Source: Planctomycetia bacterium
GTDB lineage: Bacteria > Planctomycetota > UBA1135 > GCA-002686595
Length of the DNA stretch: 64,000 nt
Direction: 5' to 3'
NCBI GenBank assembly: GCA_005778045.1
Contig: SXKQ01000114.1
Location: 1-64,000, forward strand
In this document: piece by piece, positions 42,447 to 50,810 of the stretch
How positions within the stretch are numbered: the first letter of the stretch is position 1
How the letters are laid out: every line of letters begins with the position of its first letter
Position numbers and translations under genes: made by a program
The notes under the pieces: model-generated
What the model was told of the DNA's origin: nothing
The model's database searches: none
Seen by the model: only the letters and a program-made list of their open reading frames with translations

Positions 42447-43118
42447 ATGACCCAGCCCGACGAATCCACGCCGGGGGCACTCCCGTCGGCCGAGGCCTCC
42501 GCCCTATCCGAGCCCGCGCTCGGCACGCAGGTGCCCCCTGCCGCCCCCTCCGCGGACGCCGCTGCACACGGCGAGACGAGCCAATCGAGCGAGCTCTCTG
42601 AGTCGGAGCTCGAGCGCGACCTCGCGGCTTTGCTGTTCGTCTCGACCGAGCCGCTCTCCAAGGGTCGACTCGCGACGCTCGTCGGCGGCGCCAGCGAGAA
42701 GCGCGTGCTCGAGGCCCTCGAGCGCCTCAATGCGCGCCTCGCCTCCGCGGGCCTGCCGTGGGAGCTGCGCGAGATCGCCGGCGGTTGGCAGGTCTTCACC
42801 ACGCCCGACGTGGCCGAGACCGTGGCGCTGCTCGGCAAGGCCAAGAAGGACGAGAAGCTCTCCGGGGCCGGTCTCGAGACGCTCGCCATCGTGGCCTACC
42901 GCCAGCCGGTGACGAAGGGCGAGATCGAGGCCATCCGCGGCGTGCAGGTCGGACCGATCCTGCGCACCCTCGTCGACCGCGGCATGGTCAAGGTTGGCGG
43001 CCGTTCGGACGATCCCGGTCATCCCTTGCTGTACGTCACCACTCGCAAGTTCCTCGACACCTTCGCGCTCGCGTCACTCGACGACCTGCCGCGCGACGGA
43101 GAGCTGCTCCGCGACTAG
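42447..43118 (+). CDS. scpB: Segregation and condensation protein B
   Basis: The 223-residue protein binds the ScpA kleisin of the SMC condensin. After an acidic, Ala/Pro-rich N-terminus (1-45), the first winged helix starts ELERDLAALLFVSTEPLSKGRLATLVGG and contains LPWELREIAGGWQVFTTPDVA. The second starts LSGAGLETLAIVAYRQPVTKGEIEAIRGVQVGPILRTLV and ends GHPLLYVTTRKFLDTFALASL. A TTG at 42408 would add 13 residues, but the ATG is preferred. scpA and smc are not adjacent. Why it sits inside a secretion-type block is unclear. Confidence 0.95.
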   Translation: MTQPDESTPGALPSAEASALSEPALGTQVPPAAPSADAAAHGETSQSSELSESELERDLAALLFVSTEPLSKGRLATLVGGASEKRVLEALERLNARLASAGLPWELREIAGGWQVFTTPDVAETVALLGKAKKDEKLSGAGLETLAIVAYRQPVTKGEIEAIRGVQVGPILRTLVDRGMVKVGGRSDDPGHPLLYVTTRKFLDTFALASLDDLPRDGELLRD

Positions 43119-43201
43119 CGGCGCGGCCATGGCCGGCCCCCGCGCCCGGTCGCCGCGCTCCCACGAACCAACGCGCTTCCCACACCTCAACGCACGTACT
43201 C

Positions 43202-45184
43202 ATGTCCAAGCACGAAGACGCACCGCATCAGGAACCGACCCCGGAACAGCTCGCCGCCGCCGACGAGCCGGTCCACGTTCCCAAGGGCCAGAGCCGCGGC
43301 AAGTTCCTGCTGATCCTCGCCCTGATGATCTTCACGCTGGTGATCTACGTCGTTCCGGCGGAGTTCACGCAGATGTTCCGCTCGGGCGACCCGTCGGAGG
43401 AGTCCTACTTTTCGTGGAACCACCCGCGCGACGGCCGGCAGGACGTCGAAGCGCGCGCGTTCATGCTCGAGTCGCAGCGCATGAGCAACCTGCTGTACTT
43501 CCTCGGCGTGATCAGCTCGGACTTCCAGCCGTACGCCGACGCGCTCGCCGACGCCCGCGACTCGATGCTCGAGGAAGAGCAGATCGGCCGGACGATCATC
43601 CTCGACCGACTCGCGCAGGACGCAGGCATCGAGATCACGGACAACGAGCTGCGCAAGGTGATCATGGAGGGCGCGATCCTCCAGCTCTCGCGGCCCTCGC
43701 GGGACACCAAGAACGCCCAGTACCCGCTGGTCACGATCCCGATCCGCCCGCTCTCCGACGGCGCGCTGCTCAAGCAGGTACTCGCCTCGGCGAACCTCTC
43801 GCCCCTCGACTACGAGAGCAGCCTGCGCCAGATCCTGCGCATCGAGCGCTACGAGTCGCTCGTCGGCATCATGGCCCAGCCCAAGCCGGAGGCGATCGAG
43901 GCCGCGTGGAAGAAGCAGCACCAGGAATACGGACTCGACTTCGTCGCGTTCGATGTCGACGCCGCCCGCGCCGAGGCCGAAAGCGCGACTGCCGACGAGG
44001 CGACGCTGCGCGCGTGGTACGACGGTCTCGACTCGATGACCAAGCGCCAGAAGTTCAACGCCGAGTGGGTGGCCGAGCGCGCTGGCGCCGAGCTCCTGAT
44101 GTGGAACCTCGCCGACACGACCGAGCCCACCAAGCTGCTCGAGCGCTTCCCGAGTCCGCAGGGCGTCGACCCCGAGAAGGTCGCGCAGGACTTCTACAAC
44201 CAGTTCGCGAACGTGCGCTTCCGTCGCGCGGAGGAGAAGGCGGACGGCGCCACGGCGGCCGAGCGTCTCTACCGGCCCTTTGAGGAAGTGGCGGACCAAG
44301 CTCGGCGCGAGTCGCGCATCCACGCGGCGCTCGTGGCCTACTCACTCGACGTCCAGAACCGCATCCGCACCGCCCTCGCCGGCGACTTGCTGGCGGTGGA
44401 AGCGGCCGAGCTCGGCCTCTCCTACATCCGCGACGACTCGCAGCGCACGCAGGCCGACTGGAGCAGCTACCCCGGCGTCGGTGACGCGACCTTCGCGGCC
44501 TCGATCCTGCGTGCGGCTCGCGGCGACAAGTTCATTCCGCTCTACGTCGGCCCGGCGAACATCGCTTTCGGCCGTGCAGGCGCGATCAGCGAGGCCGGCG
44601 CGCCCAACTTCGAGGACGTCGCCACGCGCGCGCTCGAGGAATGGCGCAAGGACCAGGCCCTTACGATCGCCAACCGCAAGGCGAGCGACTTCTACAACGC
44701 CGTGCGCGCCAAGTCGGGCATCACCGAGGCCGCCGCGCCGCTCAAGGTCGACGAGGCCATGTTCCTCGACGTCGCGACGTCGCAGAACTACACGGTCAAC
44801 TCCGCGGGCTGGGTCGACGAAGCGAAGCTCACCGGCGAGACGCTCGACAACCCGACCGAGATCGAGCGCTTCAAGACCGCGCTGGCCTTCACCGGACGCA
44901 CTGCGATGAACGTCGAGGACAGCGTCGTCGCGCTGCCCTTCACGACCATGACCCGCGATCGCGTCTACGTCCTGCGCAAGCTCGGCAAGCGCGACTCGCC
45001 CGAGCTCAAGCTCGAGCCGCGCGACTACAAGTCGCTGCGCGACAAAGCCGCATCCGAGCGCTCGAACGAGGTCATGGACGAGCTCTTCGGCTCGGCCGCG
45101 CTCAAGGCACGCTTCGGCTTCAGCTTCCCGGCGCGCGAGGCGGCCGAGAGGGAAAAGGCCGTCCAAGAGCCCGCGAAGTCCTAG
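43202..45184 (+). CDS. PpiD/SurA-like membrane-anchored foldase
   Basis: The 660-residue protein has a charged cytoplasmic N-terminus, one membrane helix (about 34-52, KFLLILALMIFTLVIYVV) and a long periplasmic part. The SurA-type N-domain is at about 90-260 (EEEQIGRTIILDRLAQDAGIE, ITDNELRKVI), then further helical segments. I could not pick out a clear active parvulin motif. The layout is PpiD-like: chaperone at the outer side of the inner membrane. It lies 83 bases after scpB and ends the co-directional block. Confidence 0.75.
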   Translation: MSKHEDAPHQEPTPEQLAAADEPVHVPKGQSRGKFLLILALMIFTLVIYVVPAEFTQMFRSGDPSEESYFSWNHPRDGRQDVEARAFMLESQRMSNLLYFLGVISSDFQPYADALADARDSMLEEEQIGRTIILDRLAQDAGIEITDNELRKVIMEGAILQLSRPSRDTKNAQYPLVTIPIRPLSDGALLKQVLASANLSPLDYESSLRQILRIERYESLVGIMAQPKPEAIEAAWKKQHQEYGLDFVAFDVDAARAEAESATADEATLRAWYDGLDSMTKRQKFNAEWVAERAGAELLMWNLADTTEPTKLLERFPSPQGVDPEKVAQDFYNQFANVRFRRAEEKADGATAAERLYRPFEEVADQARRESRIHAALVAYSLDVQNRIRTALAGDLLAVEAAELGLSYIRDDSQRTQADWSSYPGVGDATFAASILRAARGDKFIPLYVGPANIAFGRAGAISEAGAPNFEDVATRALEEWRKDQALTIANRKASDFYNAVRAKSGITEAAAPLKVDEAMFLDVATSQNYTVNSAGWVDEAKLTGETLDNPTEIERFKTALAFTGRTAMNVEDSVVALPFTTMTRDRVYVLRKLGKRDSPELKLEPRDYKSLRDKAASERSNEVMDELFGSAALKARFGFSFPAREAAEREKAVQEPAKS

Positions 45185-45205
45185 GACTTCCTCGCGACCC
45201 AGAAC

Positions 45206-45247
45206 TCGCGGCCCGTCGCGCTCCTCGCGGAGCACGGCGGGCCGCGA
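45206..45247. terminator. Hairpin between convergent genes
   Basis: TCGCGGCCCG (45206-45215) pairs perfectly with CGGGCCGCGA (45238-45247), and CTCC (45221-45224) pairs with GGAG (45229-45232) inside. It lies 21 bases past the ppiD-like stop. The remaining bases to 45422 show no convincing gene. Confidence 0.6.
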
Positions 45248-45422
45248 CGCTGGGCGCGGCCTGCGCTCGAGCGCTGCGGCCACGACGAGTTCGAAGTGCA
45301 GCGCCTGCAAGCGCCAAGCAACCGGGAGCATCCCGAGGCGCGTGCCTCGTGGGGCACCCCTTGGAGGAGCGGGCCGAGACATAGGTGCTCTCGGCCTGCG
45401 GCGCAGCGCGCTCGAGCTGCGT

Positions 45423-47246
45423 TCAGCTCGCCGGCGTCGGTGCGTAGGGGAACAGCACGCGGAAGAGCGCGCCGCCACCGGGGCGCTCCTCGACGCTCGC
45501 GCGACCTCCGACGTTGCTCGCGTGCAGCGCGACGAGGTGCAGTCCGAGTCCCGTGCCGCGCACGCTGCGCGTGGACTCGTTGCCGGTGCGGTAGAAGGCC
45601 TCGAACACGCGCGCGCGTTCGGTCGCCGGAACGCCGGGTCCGCGGTCGGCGACCTCGAGCGCGAGCTCGTGTCGCTCGCGACGCACTGCGACGAGAATCG
45701 GCTCGTGTCCCGCGCGTGAAGTATCGACGGGCGCATACTTGCGCGCATTCTCGACGAGATTGACGAGGACCGAGGCCACGGCCTCGGACGTCAGCATCAC
45801 CGGCGGAAGTTGCTCGGGCAGCTCGAAGGTGAGGTCGGGCTCCTTGCTCGTGCGCCAGCCGTGGAGCCTGTCCATGTGGCGAGTGACCTCGGCGCACAGG
45901 TCGCCGGGCCGCGGATGGGCTGGGCCCGCCGAGAGTCGCGCCTTTTCGAGCACGCGCTCGACGAGCGTCGAAAGCCGCGCGGTCTCGCGCACGATGCGGC
46001 GGTGGAACTCGTCGCGCTGTTCGCCGTCCTTCACCCAGCCGTCCTGCAGCATCTCGGCGTGCAGCTGGATCGTCGACAGCGGGGTACGCAGCTCGTGGGT
46101 GACCGCGGCCACGAAGTTCTCCGTACGCCGTGCCTGCTCGATGTCCTTGCGCACGCCGTGCAGGAGCAGGACGAAGCCCGTGCCGAGCGAGAGCGCGAGC
46201 ATCAGGGCGACGCCGAGGAAGCGGCGCTCGCGCTCGCCGTAGCGGGCCTCGATGCCGGCCGCGTCGATCGCGACGTTGAGCTCGCCGAGCAGCCCGTCCG
46301 CGTCCGACTCGGACTCGAAGCCCGTGTCCGCTACGGGGCGCACGCGCGCGAGGTACTCGCGCTCCTCGTCGACGGCGGCGGTCCCGACGGGCAAGAAGCG
46401 CTCGCGCTTGGTGAGCACGCGCGCGGCGAGTGCGTACGGCAGCTCGTCGAGCCACCAGCGCGGGTCGAGGAAGAAGCCCTGCACGATGCGCCGGCCCTGC
46501 GCGAGGCGCTGCAGGCACTCGCCGCGGCCGAGGAGCTCCGGCAGCGGCTCAATCAGCACCGTGCGGTGGGCCACGAGGCGCGGCGTGCCATCCTCTTCGC
46601 GGTAGGCGAGTAGGCCTAAGTCGCCGACCACGGAGTTGACGGGATCGAAGATCGACATCTGCTCCGCGCCGAGGCAGTCCGCGTCGTCGGCTCCGGCGGC
46701 ACTGGCCGCGAGCGCGCGCACGGAGAGCGCCAGCTCCTCGGAACTCGCGCCGAGCGACATCGAGGTACGCAGCCACAGGCTGTCGAAGTGGCGCGAAGAG
46801 AGTCTCGCGGTGGCGACCTCGAGCGCAGCGCGCGCCGCCGGCGTGTCGTCGGCGCCGAGATAGACCTCAACTTGCGCGGCCTCCGGATCGGACAGGTCCA
46901 GCTTGTACCAGCCGAGCACGCCGACCGGCAGCTCGCTGCGCGTAAGCGGCGAGTCGAGCAGCGCGAACTCGCCGTCGGGAGTGTCGGGGCTGTAGTAGCG
47001 CGCGTAGTGCTCGAAGGGCCGCATCGCTTCGCTAGCCACGAGCTGGTCGAGCTCTTCCTGAAGCGCCCGCCGCAGGCGCGAGGCCGCGTCCTCGGCATCG
47101 CGCGGGACCTCGCCGAGTTCGCGCTCCGCTTCCGTCCGGATGTGATGCCATTGCAGGAACCCGAGCACGAGCGTCGGCAGCACGAGCAGCACGCCGTAGA
47201 GCGCGAGCGCGCCGCCGTGGGTTCGCAGGCCGATCTGGGGCTTCAC
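45423..47246 (-). CDS. Sensor histidine kinase
   Basis: The 607-residue membrane kinase starts with a GTG at 47246. A first membrane helix lies at about 13-32 (LALYGVLLVLPTLVLGFL). A large extracytoplasmic sensor of about 300 residues without a recognised fold is followed by a second helix near 340-362 (LGVALMLALSLGTGFVLLL). The H-box is VTHELRTPLSTIQ with His384, the N-box VNLVENARKYAPV, and the G boxes DRGPGVP and GTGLGLHLV. All catalytic motifs are intact. It follows the response regulator by 31 bases on the same strand and should signal to it. Confidence 0.93.
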   Translation of the reverse strand: MKPQIGLRTHGGALALYGVLLVLPTLVLGFLQWHHIRTEAERELGEVPRDAEDAASRLRRALQEELDQLVASEAMRPFEHYARYYSPDTPDGEFALLDSPLTRSELPVGVLGWYKLDLSDPEAAQVEVYLGADDTPAARAALEVATARLSSRHFDSLWLRTSMSLGASSEELALSVRALAASAAGADDADCLGAEQMSIFDPVNSVVGDLGLLAYREEDGTPRLVAHRTVLIEPLPELLGRGECLQRLAQGRRIVQGFFLDPRWWLDELPYALAARVLTKRERFLPVGTAAVDEEREYLARVRPVADTGFESESDADGLLGELNVAIDAAGIEARYGERERRFLGVALMLALSLGTGFVLLLHGVRKDIEQARRTENFVAAVTHELRTPLSTIQLHAEMLQDGWVKDGEQRDEFHRRIVRETARLSTLVERVLEKARLSAGPAHPRPGDLCAEVTRHMDRLHGWRTSKEPDLTFELPEQLPPVMLTSEAVASVLVNLVENARKYAPVDTSRAGHEPILVAVRRERHELALEVADRGPGVPATERARVFEAFYRTGNESTRSVRGTGLGLHLVALHASNVGGRASVEERPGGGALFRVLFPYAPTPAS

Positions 47247-47277
47247 GATTCGGGCGGCTGTGAGGGCCGCGCCGGGC

Positions 47278-48039
47278 TCAACTGTACCAGCGGTAGCCCT
47301 TGCCCCTCACGGTCTGCACGACCTGCGGAGTCTCGGGCACGAGCTCGATCTTGCGCCGCAGGCCGACGATGTGGATGTCGACCGTACGCGTCTCGACGTT
47401 GGCGCTCTTGTAGTGCCACACGTCGACCAGCAGGTCGTCGCGCGTGACGACGCGCGTACGGTGGCGGATCAGGTACTCGATGATGTCGCCCTCGCGCGGC
47501 GTGAGCGGGATCAGCTTGCCGTCGCGGTGCACCTCGAGGCGCGCGAGGTCGACCGAGATGCCGCCGGGGAGCTCGATGCGCGTCGGCGGCGCCGAGTCGA
47601 GCGCACGCCGCCGGAAGCGGGCCTCGACGCGCGCCACCAGCTCGCGCGGCGAGCACGGCTTCGAGAGGTAGTCGTCAGCCCCAGCCTCGATGGCGCGGAT
47701 GACCGCGTCCTCGCCACCGGCCAGCGCCGTCAGGATCAGTACGCAGGTGTCGCTGCGGAACGTGCGCAGCTCCTTGAGCACGTCGATGCCGTTGAGCTGA
47801 GGCAACATCATGTCGAGCAGCACCAGCTCGTAGGGCCGCTGGCGCAGGGCCTCGAGTGCCTTGCGACCGTCGTGCACCACGTCCGCGCGATAGCCCGCAT
47901 GCGCGAGCGCATCGCGGAAGCCGAGCGCGAGATCGACCTCGTCCTCGACGATCAGGATGTCGTGCTGCGCCGGCGGCGGGGTGGTCTCGCTCGCGGCAGC
48001 GGGGCGGGCGGAGGACTGGGACGCGGGAGTGCCGTGCAT
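47278..48039 (-). CDS. OmpR/PhoB-family response regulator
   Basis: Of 253 residues, the first 25 are a Pro/Ala/Ser-rich leader. The receiver domain (27-140) has acidic Glu32/Asp33, phosphoacceptor Asp76 (VLLDMMLP), Thr104 and Lys127 (YLSKPCS). The winged helix (about 155-253) has LTPREGDIIEYLIRH, VDVWHYKSANVETRTVDIHIVGLRRKI in two parts and VRGKGYRW at the end. The ATG at 48039 is the start. It is the first gene of the pair with the histidine kinase. Confidence 0.95.
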   Translation of the reverse strand: MHGTPASQSSARPAAASETTPPPAQHDILIVEDEVDLALGFRDALAHAGYRADVVHDGRKALEALRQRPYELVLLDMMLPQLNGIDVLKELRTFRSDTCVLILTALAGGEDAVIRAIEAGADDYLSKPCSPRELVARVEARFRRRALDSAPPTRIELPGGISVDLARLEVHRDGKLIPLTPREGDIIEYLIRHRTRVVTRDDLLVDVWHYKSANVETRTVDIHIVGLRRKIELVPETPQVVQTVRGKGYRWYS

Positions 48040-48457
48040 GGGTTAGGACCTCAAGGAGCGGGAGAGGCTAGCAGCGCGCGCGGGAACCGTGCCCGCTGCC
48101 GTTCCTGCTAGCACAGTGCACCCCCCTTGGTTACGCCCCCTCGCGTTGCCTGTGAGCGACTTTCCGCCCCAATTTCATGCACCCTACAGCCCGTCGCGCG
48201 CGGGGGGGCAGCTCGACTGCGCCTCTGCTCTTGCCGCCAGCGACCCGGGACGAGCCCTCGGCCAGATCCAGGCCCGTCACCGTCTCCCGCAACGCCGACC
48301 GCGATCAGCGCCGGATCCCCGCAGGGGCCCCGAATCGGCGACAGCGATTCCGCTTCCCACCGATTCTCGGAAGGGGCGAGGCGAGCTTGGGAATGTACGT
48401 CGATGCGAACAGGAGCGCCGGGACACACTCCGCGCGCGCTCTGGATGTGGGAGTCGA
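48040..48457. other. Gene-poor stretch upstream of the two-component operon
   Basis: About 420 bases separate the response regulator start from the stop of the broken minus-strand gene. An open frame of 106 codons at 48108-48428 (minus) looks too Arg/Gly/Pro-biased to call, and its GTG/ATG context is weak. The segment presumably contains the promoter of the two-component operon near 48045-48120. No repeat or RNA gene was seen. Confidence 0.4.
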
Positions 48458-49157
48458 CTAGCGCCGAGCCGCCGGCAGCGGCTCGAGCTTGGTGAGCGTC
48501 AACGCCTCGATGCGTCCGGCCAACTCCGAGTCGATGCTCGGCAAGTTGCTCAAGCCGGTCTCAGCGTGAGATCTGCTGAAATGCTCGAGCAACTCCCAGT
48601 GTTCGGTGAACTCAGCCTTCTGGAACCGGTGGGAGCGATGGCCGAATCGAGACGATGTTCGGATCTCGGGGACTTGTTCACTGATCCGAATCGGAACCGC
48701 GACTCCAGCCTCGACCACCTCGTAGCGCCCCTCGACCGTGAGCCACGCGAGAATGCTGTCACTGCCGAGCTCCTGAACCGCATCCAAGTTGTTGGGCTTG
48801 GATCCGACTTCGGCCAGCTTCGGTTTCAGCAGATCCACCCAGAACGCACGCTCCTCTTCCGGCAAGGAGGACGAAGACTGCGCTGCGTTGCGGGCGGCTT
48901 GGTTCGTACCTTTCGCCCTCGCCAGCTCCGCGTCGAGCGAACCCGGCGCCGCGTCGCGCCTCCGAGGGAGGCGAGAGTTCCGACGAGGACGCATTCGTCG
49001 ACAGAGGTCTCGAGGCGCCATCGGTCTGCGCGGCTTGCCCGACCCACCGTCCCGCGGGGGGCTGCGCCCAACGCCACATCGACCACGCTGCCGGCGCGGC
49101 CAACACGGAGACGGCTTCAACGAGCGTCCGAACGCGGCCGGTCGGAGCAGGACTCAT
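48458..49157 (-). pseudogene. Exported protein of unknown function, interrupted by a frameshift
   Basis: The start ATG at 49157 overlaps the upstream gene's stop (ATGA), supporting a real gene. The first frame gives about 70 sensible residues (VRTLVEAVSVLAAPAAWSMW, then STNASSSELSPPSEARR). It then turns Arg/Gly-rich, while the neighbouring frame becomes sensible from about 48960 (GSLDAELARAKGTNQ, LPEEERAFWVDLLKPKLAEV) to the stop at 48458. The span of 700 bases is one more than a multiple of three, so one extra base near 48935-48965 would explain it. Restored, it is about 232 residues with a membrane-directed N-terminus. Function is unknown. It may be a sequencing error rather than decay. Confidence 0.55.
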
Positions 49158-49615
49158 TGTTCACAGGGGCAGGCGAGGTTGTACGCGTGCGGCAATCCAG
49201 TCACGGAAACCCCGAACTCAGCGGTAGATCCGTTGCAGCTCGTGGGGACGACTTGCCGTACCGAGCCCGATCCGCTCCCGCTACCCGCCTGATAGGGCAG
49301 TCCAGCGCCAGACGTGTCGCAGCTTTGGTGCTCCCAGACCCAGACGCAGCCGTTCGAGCGGTTTGCACAGTCCCACGTGATCTTCACGGTAGCCTTGCAG
49401 GACAAGCAGGCCGTCGAACACACGGGGTCAGCCGAGCCGTCGAGTTGCGTCCAGACTTGATGGACCACCGGCGCACAGGAACTCCCCGACTGCGAGGAAC
49501 TCCCCTCGCTGCTGCACGTGTCCGGGCAATACTCGCCTTCTGCAACTGCTCGCGTCGCAACAAATCCGTACGAGAGCACAAGGCTGGCGCGGATACAGAA
49601 CAACACCACACGCAT
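49154..49615 (-). CDS. Small exported Cys-rich protein
   Basis: The 153-residue protein has a signal peptide (MRVVLFCIRASLVLSYGFVA, cleaved near 25). The mature part has about ten Cys in pairs (EYCPDTCSSEG, DPVCSTACLSCKATV, DCANRSNGC) and Gly/Ser repeats (AGSGSGSGS), ending ACPCEQ. This suggests a disulfide-stabilised secreted protein. The family is not recognised. A 10-bp near-repeat (TGACTCCCGC, nearly three copies, about 49618-49647) lies immediately upstream. GC is lower than in neighbouring genes. Its stop overlaps the start of the next, broken gene. Confidence 0.75.
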   Translation of the reverse strand: MRVVLFCIRASLVLSYGFVATRAVAEGEYCPDTCSSEGSSSQSGSSCAPVVHQVWTQLDGSADPVCSTACLSCKATVKITWDCANRSNGCVWVWEHQSCDTSGAGLPYQAGSGSGSGSVRQVVPTSCNGSTAEFGVSVTGLPHAYNLACPCEQ

Positions 49616-49804
49616 GGCTGACTCCCGCTGACTCCCGCTGACTCGGGCCTTACCCTTGCCCGTGGCTCACGATCGCTTTGGCAACCTCTTGCCTTGCGGG
49701 GCAGCGCGGAGTCGGTCAGAGGGTTGGCCCCGCTCCATCGGAGGCGCGACGCGCAGCCCGGTTTGTTCTCCTCGACCCAGACCAACCCCACCGGAGGTCG
49801 ACCG

Positions 49805-49933
49805 ATGCTGCACGAGACCCGGCTGCATGCGGCTCGTGTTCAGCGGAGCCTCAGGGGCCCCGAGGGCGACCTGCTGAGGTGCTTGATGGAGAAGATGCTT
49901 ACGGAAGTCATGGAGGGCGAAGTGGACGCAGCT
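49805..49933 (+). pseudogene. Possible IS256-type transposase N-terminal remnant
   Basis: An ATG at 49805 with GGAGG at 49793-49797, seven bases upstream, opens about 43 codons. GDLLRCLMEKMLTEVMEGEV resembles the N-terminal helix of IS256/mutator-type transposases (LLR.l.e.lle.lmeaE). The frame runs into the 3' end of the radical SAM gene on the other strand at 49932, where similarity stops. No DDE region or terminal inverted repeats were found. It would be a truncated relic. The resemblance is from memory and short. Confidence 0.35.
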
Positions 49934-50810
49934 AGAGACCGCGGCGCCACTCGGGGCGGAAGGGGGCGTGCTCGGGGTGGGCGAGGACGCCGTCGAGGGC
50001 GGCGAGGAGGTCGGGCTTGTGCCGGGGAAGGGTGCCGTTGAGGGCGAGGTAGTTGCTGGCGTGGTTGGAGCGAAAGACGGCGCCGGAGAGCTCGAGGCCG
50101 GCAACGAACTCCCGCAGCTCGCGGGCGAGTTCGAGCGGCGAGAGTTCGTCCACTTCTCCGCGCTGGCTCTGCTCGTACAGCGGCGTGCCCTCCACCGGCG
50201 TCATCACCAGCGTGCTCACGAAGCGCGGGTCGATGCTGCTCACGACCCGCGCGCTCAAGCGGGCATGCTCGAGGCTGCGAGCGCGACCGGCCGCGCCGAG
50301 CAGGATCATCGTGGAGAGCCGCACGCCGGCCGCGTGCGCCTTGAGCGCCACGCGCACCATCTCGGTCGAGTCGACGCCCTTCGCGAGTCGTGCCAGCGTG
50401 GCATCGTCGCCGCTCTCGATTCCAAGGTAGTAGAGCGTGAGGCCGCGCTCGCGCAGCAGCGCCATCTCCTCGACGGAGCGCACGGCGAGGGCCTGCGGAC
50501 TCGCATAGCAGCTGACGCGCTTGAGCGGTCCGAATGCGGCGCGCAGTAGCTCGAGCAGGCTCGCGAGGAAAGCGCTCTTCGCCATCAGCGCATCGCCGTC
50601 GGCGAGAAACACCTTGCTCACGGCGCCGACGTTCGTGCGCGCCCACTCGATCTCGCGCTCAAGCTCCTCGAGCTTGCGCACGCGGAAGCGCTTGTCGCGG
50701 TACATGGCGCAAAACGTGCACTCGTTGTAGGAGCACCCGATCGTCGCCTGCAGGATCAGGCTGTCGGCTTCCGACGGCGGCCGGTAGAGCGTGCCTGCGT
50801 AGCGGATCAT
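49932..50810 (-). CDS. Radical SAM enzyme
   Basis: The 292-residue protein starts at the ATG at 50810, overlapping the upstream stop by four bases. The cluster motif is IGCSYNECTFCAMY: Cys26, Cys31 and Cys34, spaced C-x4-C-x2-C rather than C-x3-C-x2-C. That spacing is typical, as I recall, of a subgroup reading CSHNxCTFCxMYxxxxFR. The barrel continues with FLADGDALM, LTLYYLGIESGDD (SAM-binding GIES) and STMILLGAAG. The substrate is unknown. It is cotranscribed with the O-antigen-ligase-like gene. Confidence 0.85.
   Translation of the reverse strand: MIRYAGTLYRPPSEADSLILQATIGCSYNECTFCAMYRDKRFRVRKLEELEREIEWARTNVGAVSKVFLADGDALMAKSAFLASLLELLRAAFGPLKRVSCYASPQALAVRSVEEMALLRERGLTLYYLGIESGDDATLARLAKGVDSTEMVRVALKAHAAGVRLSTMILLGAAGRARSLEHARLSARVVSSIDPRFVSTLVMTPVEGTPLYEQSQRGEVDELSPLELARELREFVAGLELSGAVFRSNHASNYLALNGTLPRHKPDLLAALDGVLAHPEHAPFRPEWRRGL

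Noticed and set aside
24098..45184. Interpreting the block as a type IV pilus locus
   Set aside because: Five distinct pseudopilins with G, H, I, J, K features and a GspL-like fusion fit type II secretion better. No PilA, PilT or PilQ is seen, so pilus function is unsupported.
45185..45422. Minus-strand reading frame between the ppiD-like and histidine kinase stops
   Set aside because: It runs on as antisense of the ppiD-like gene and has no start with a ribosome site. A hairpin explains the segment better.
48108..48428. Minus-strand frame of 106 codons upstream of the response regulator
   Set aside because: Biased composition, no signal or motif, weak start. It is left as intergenic.
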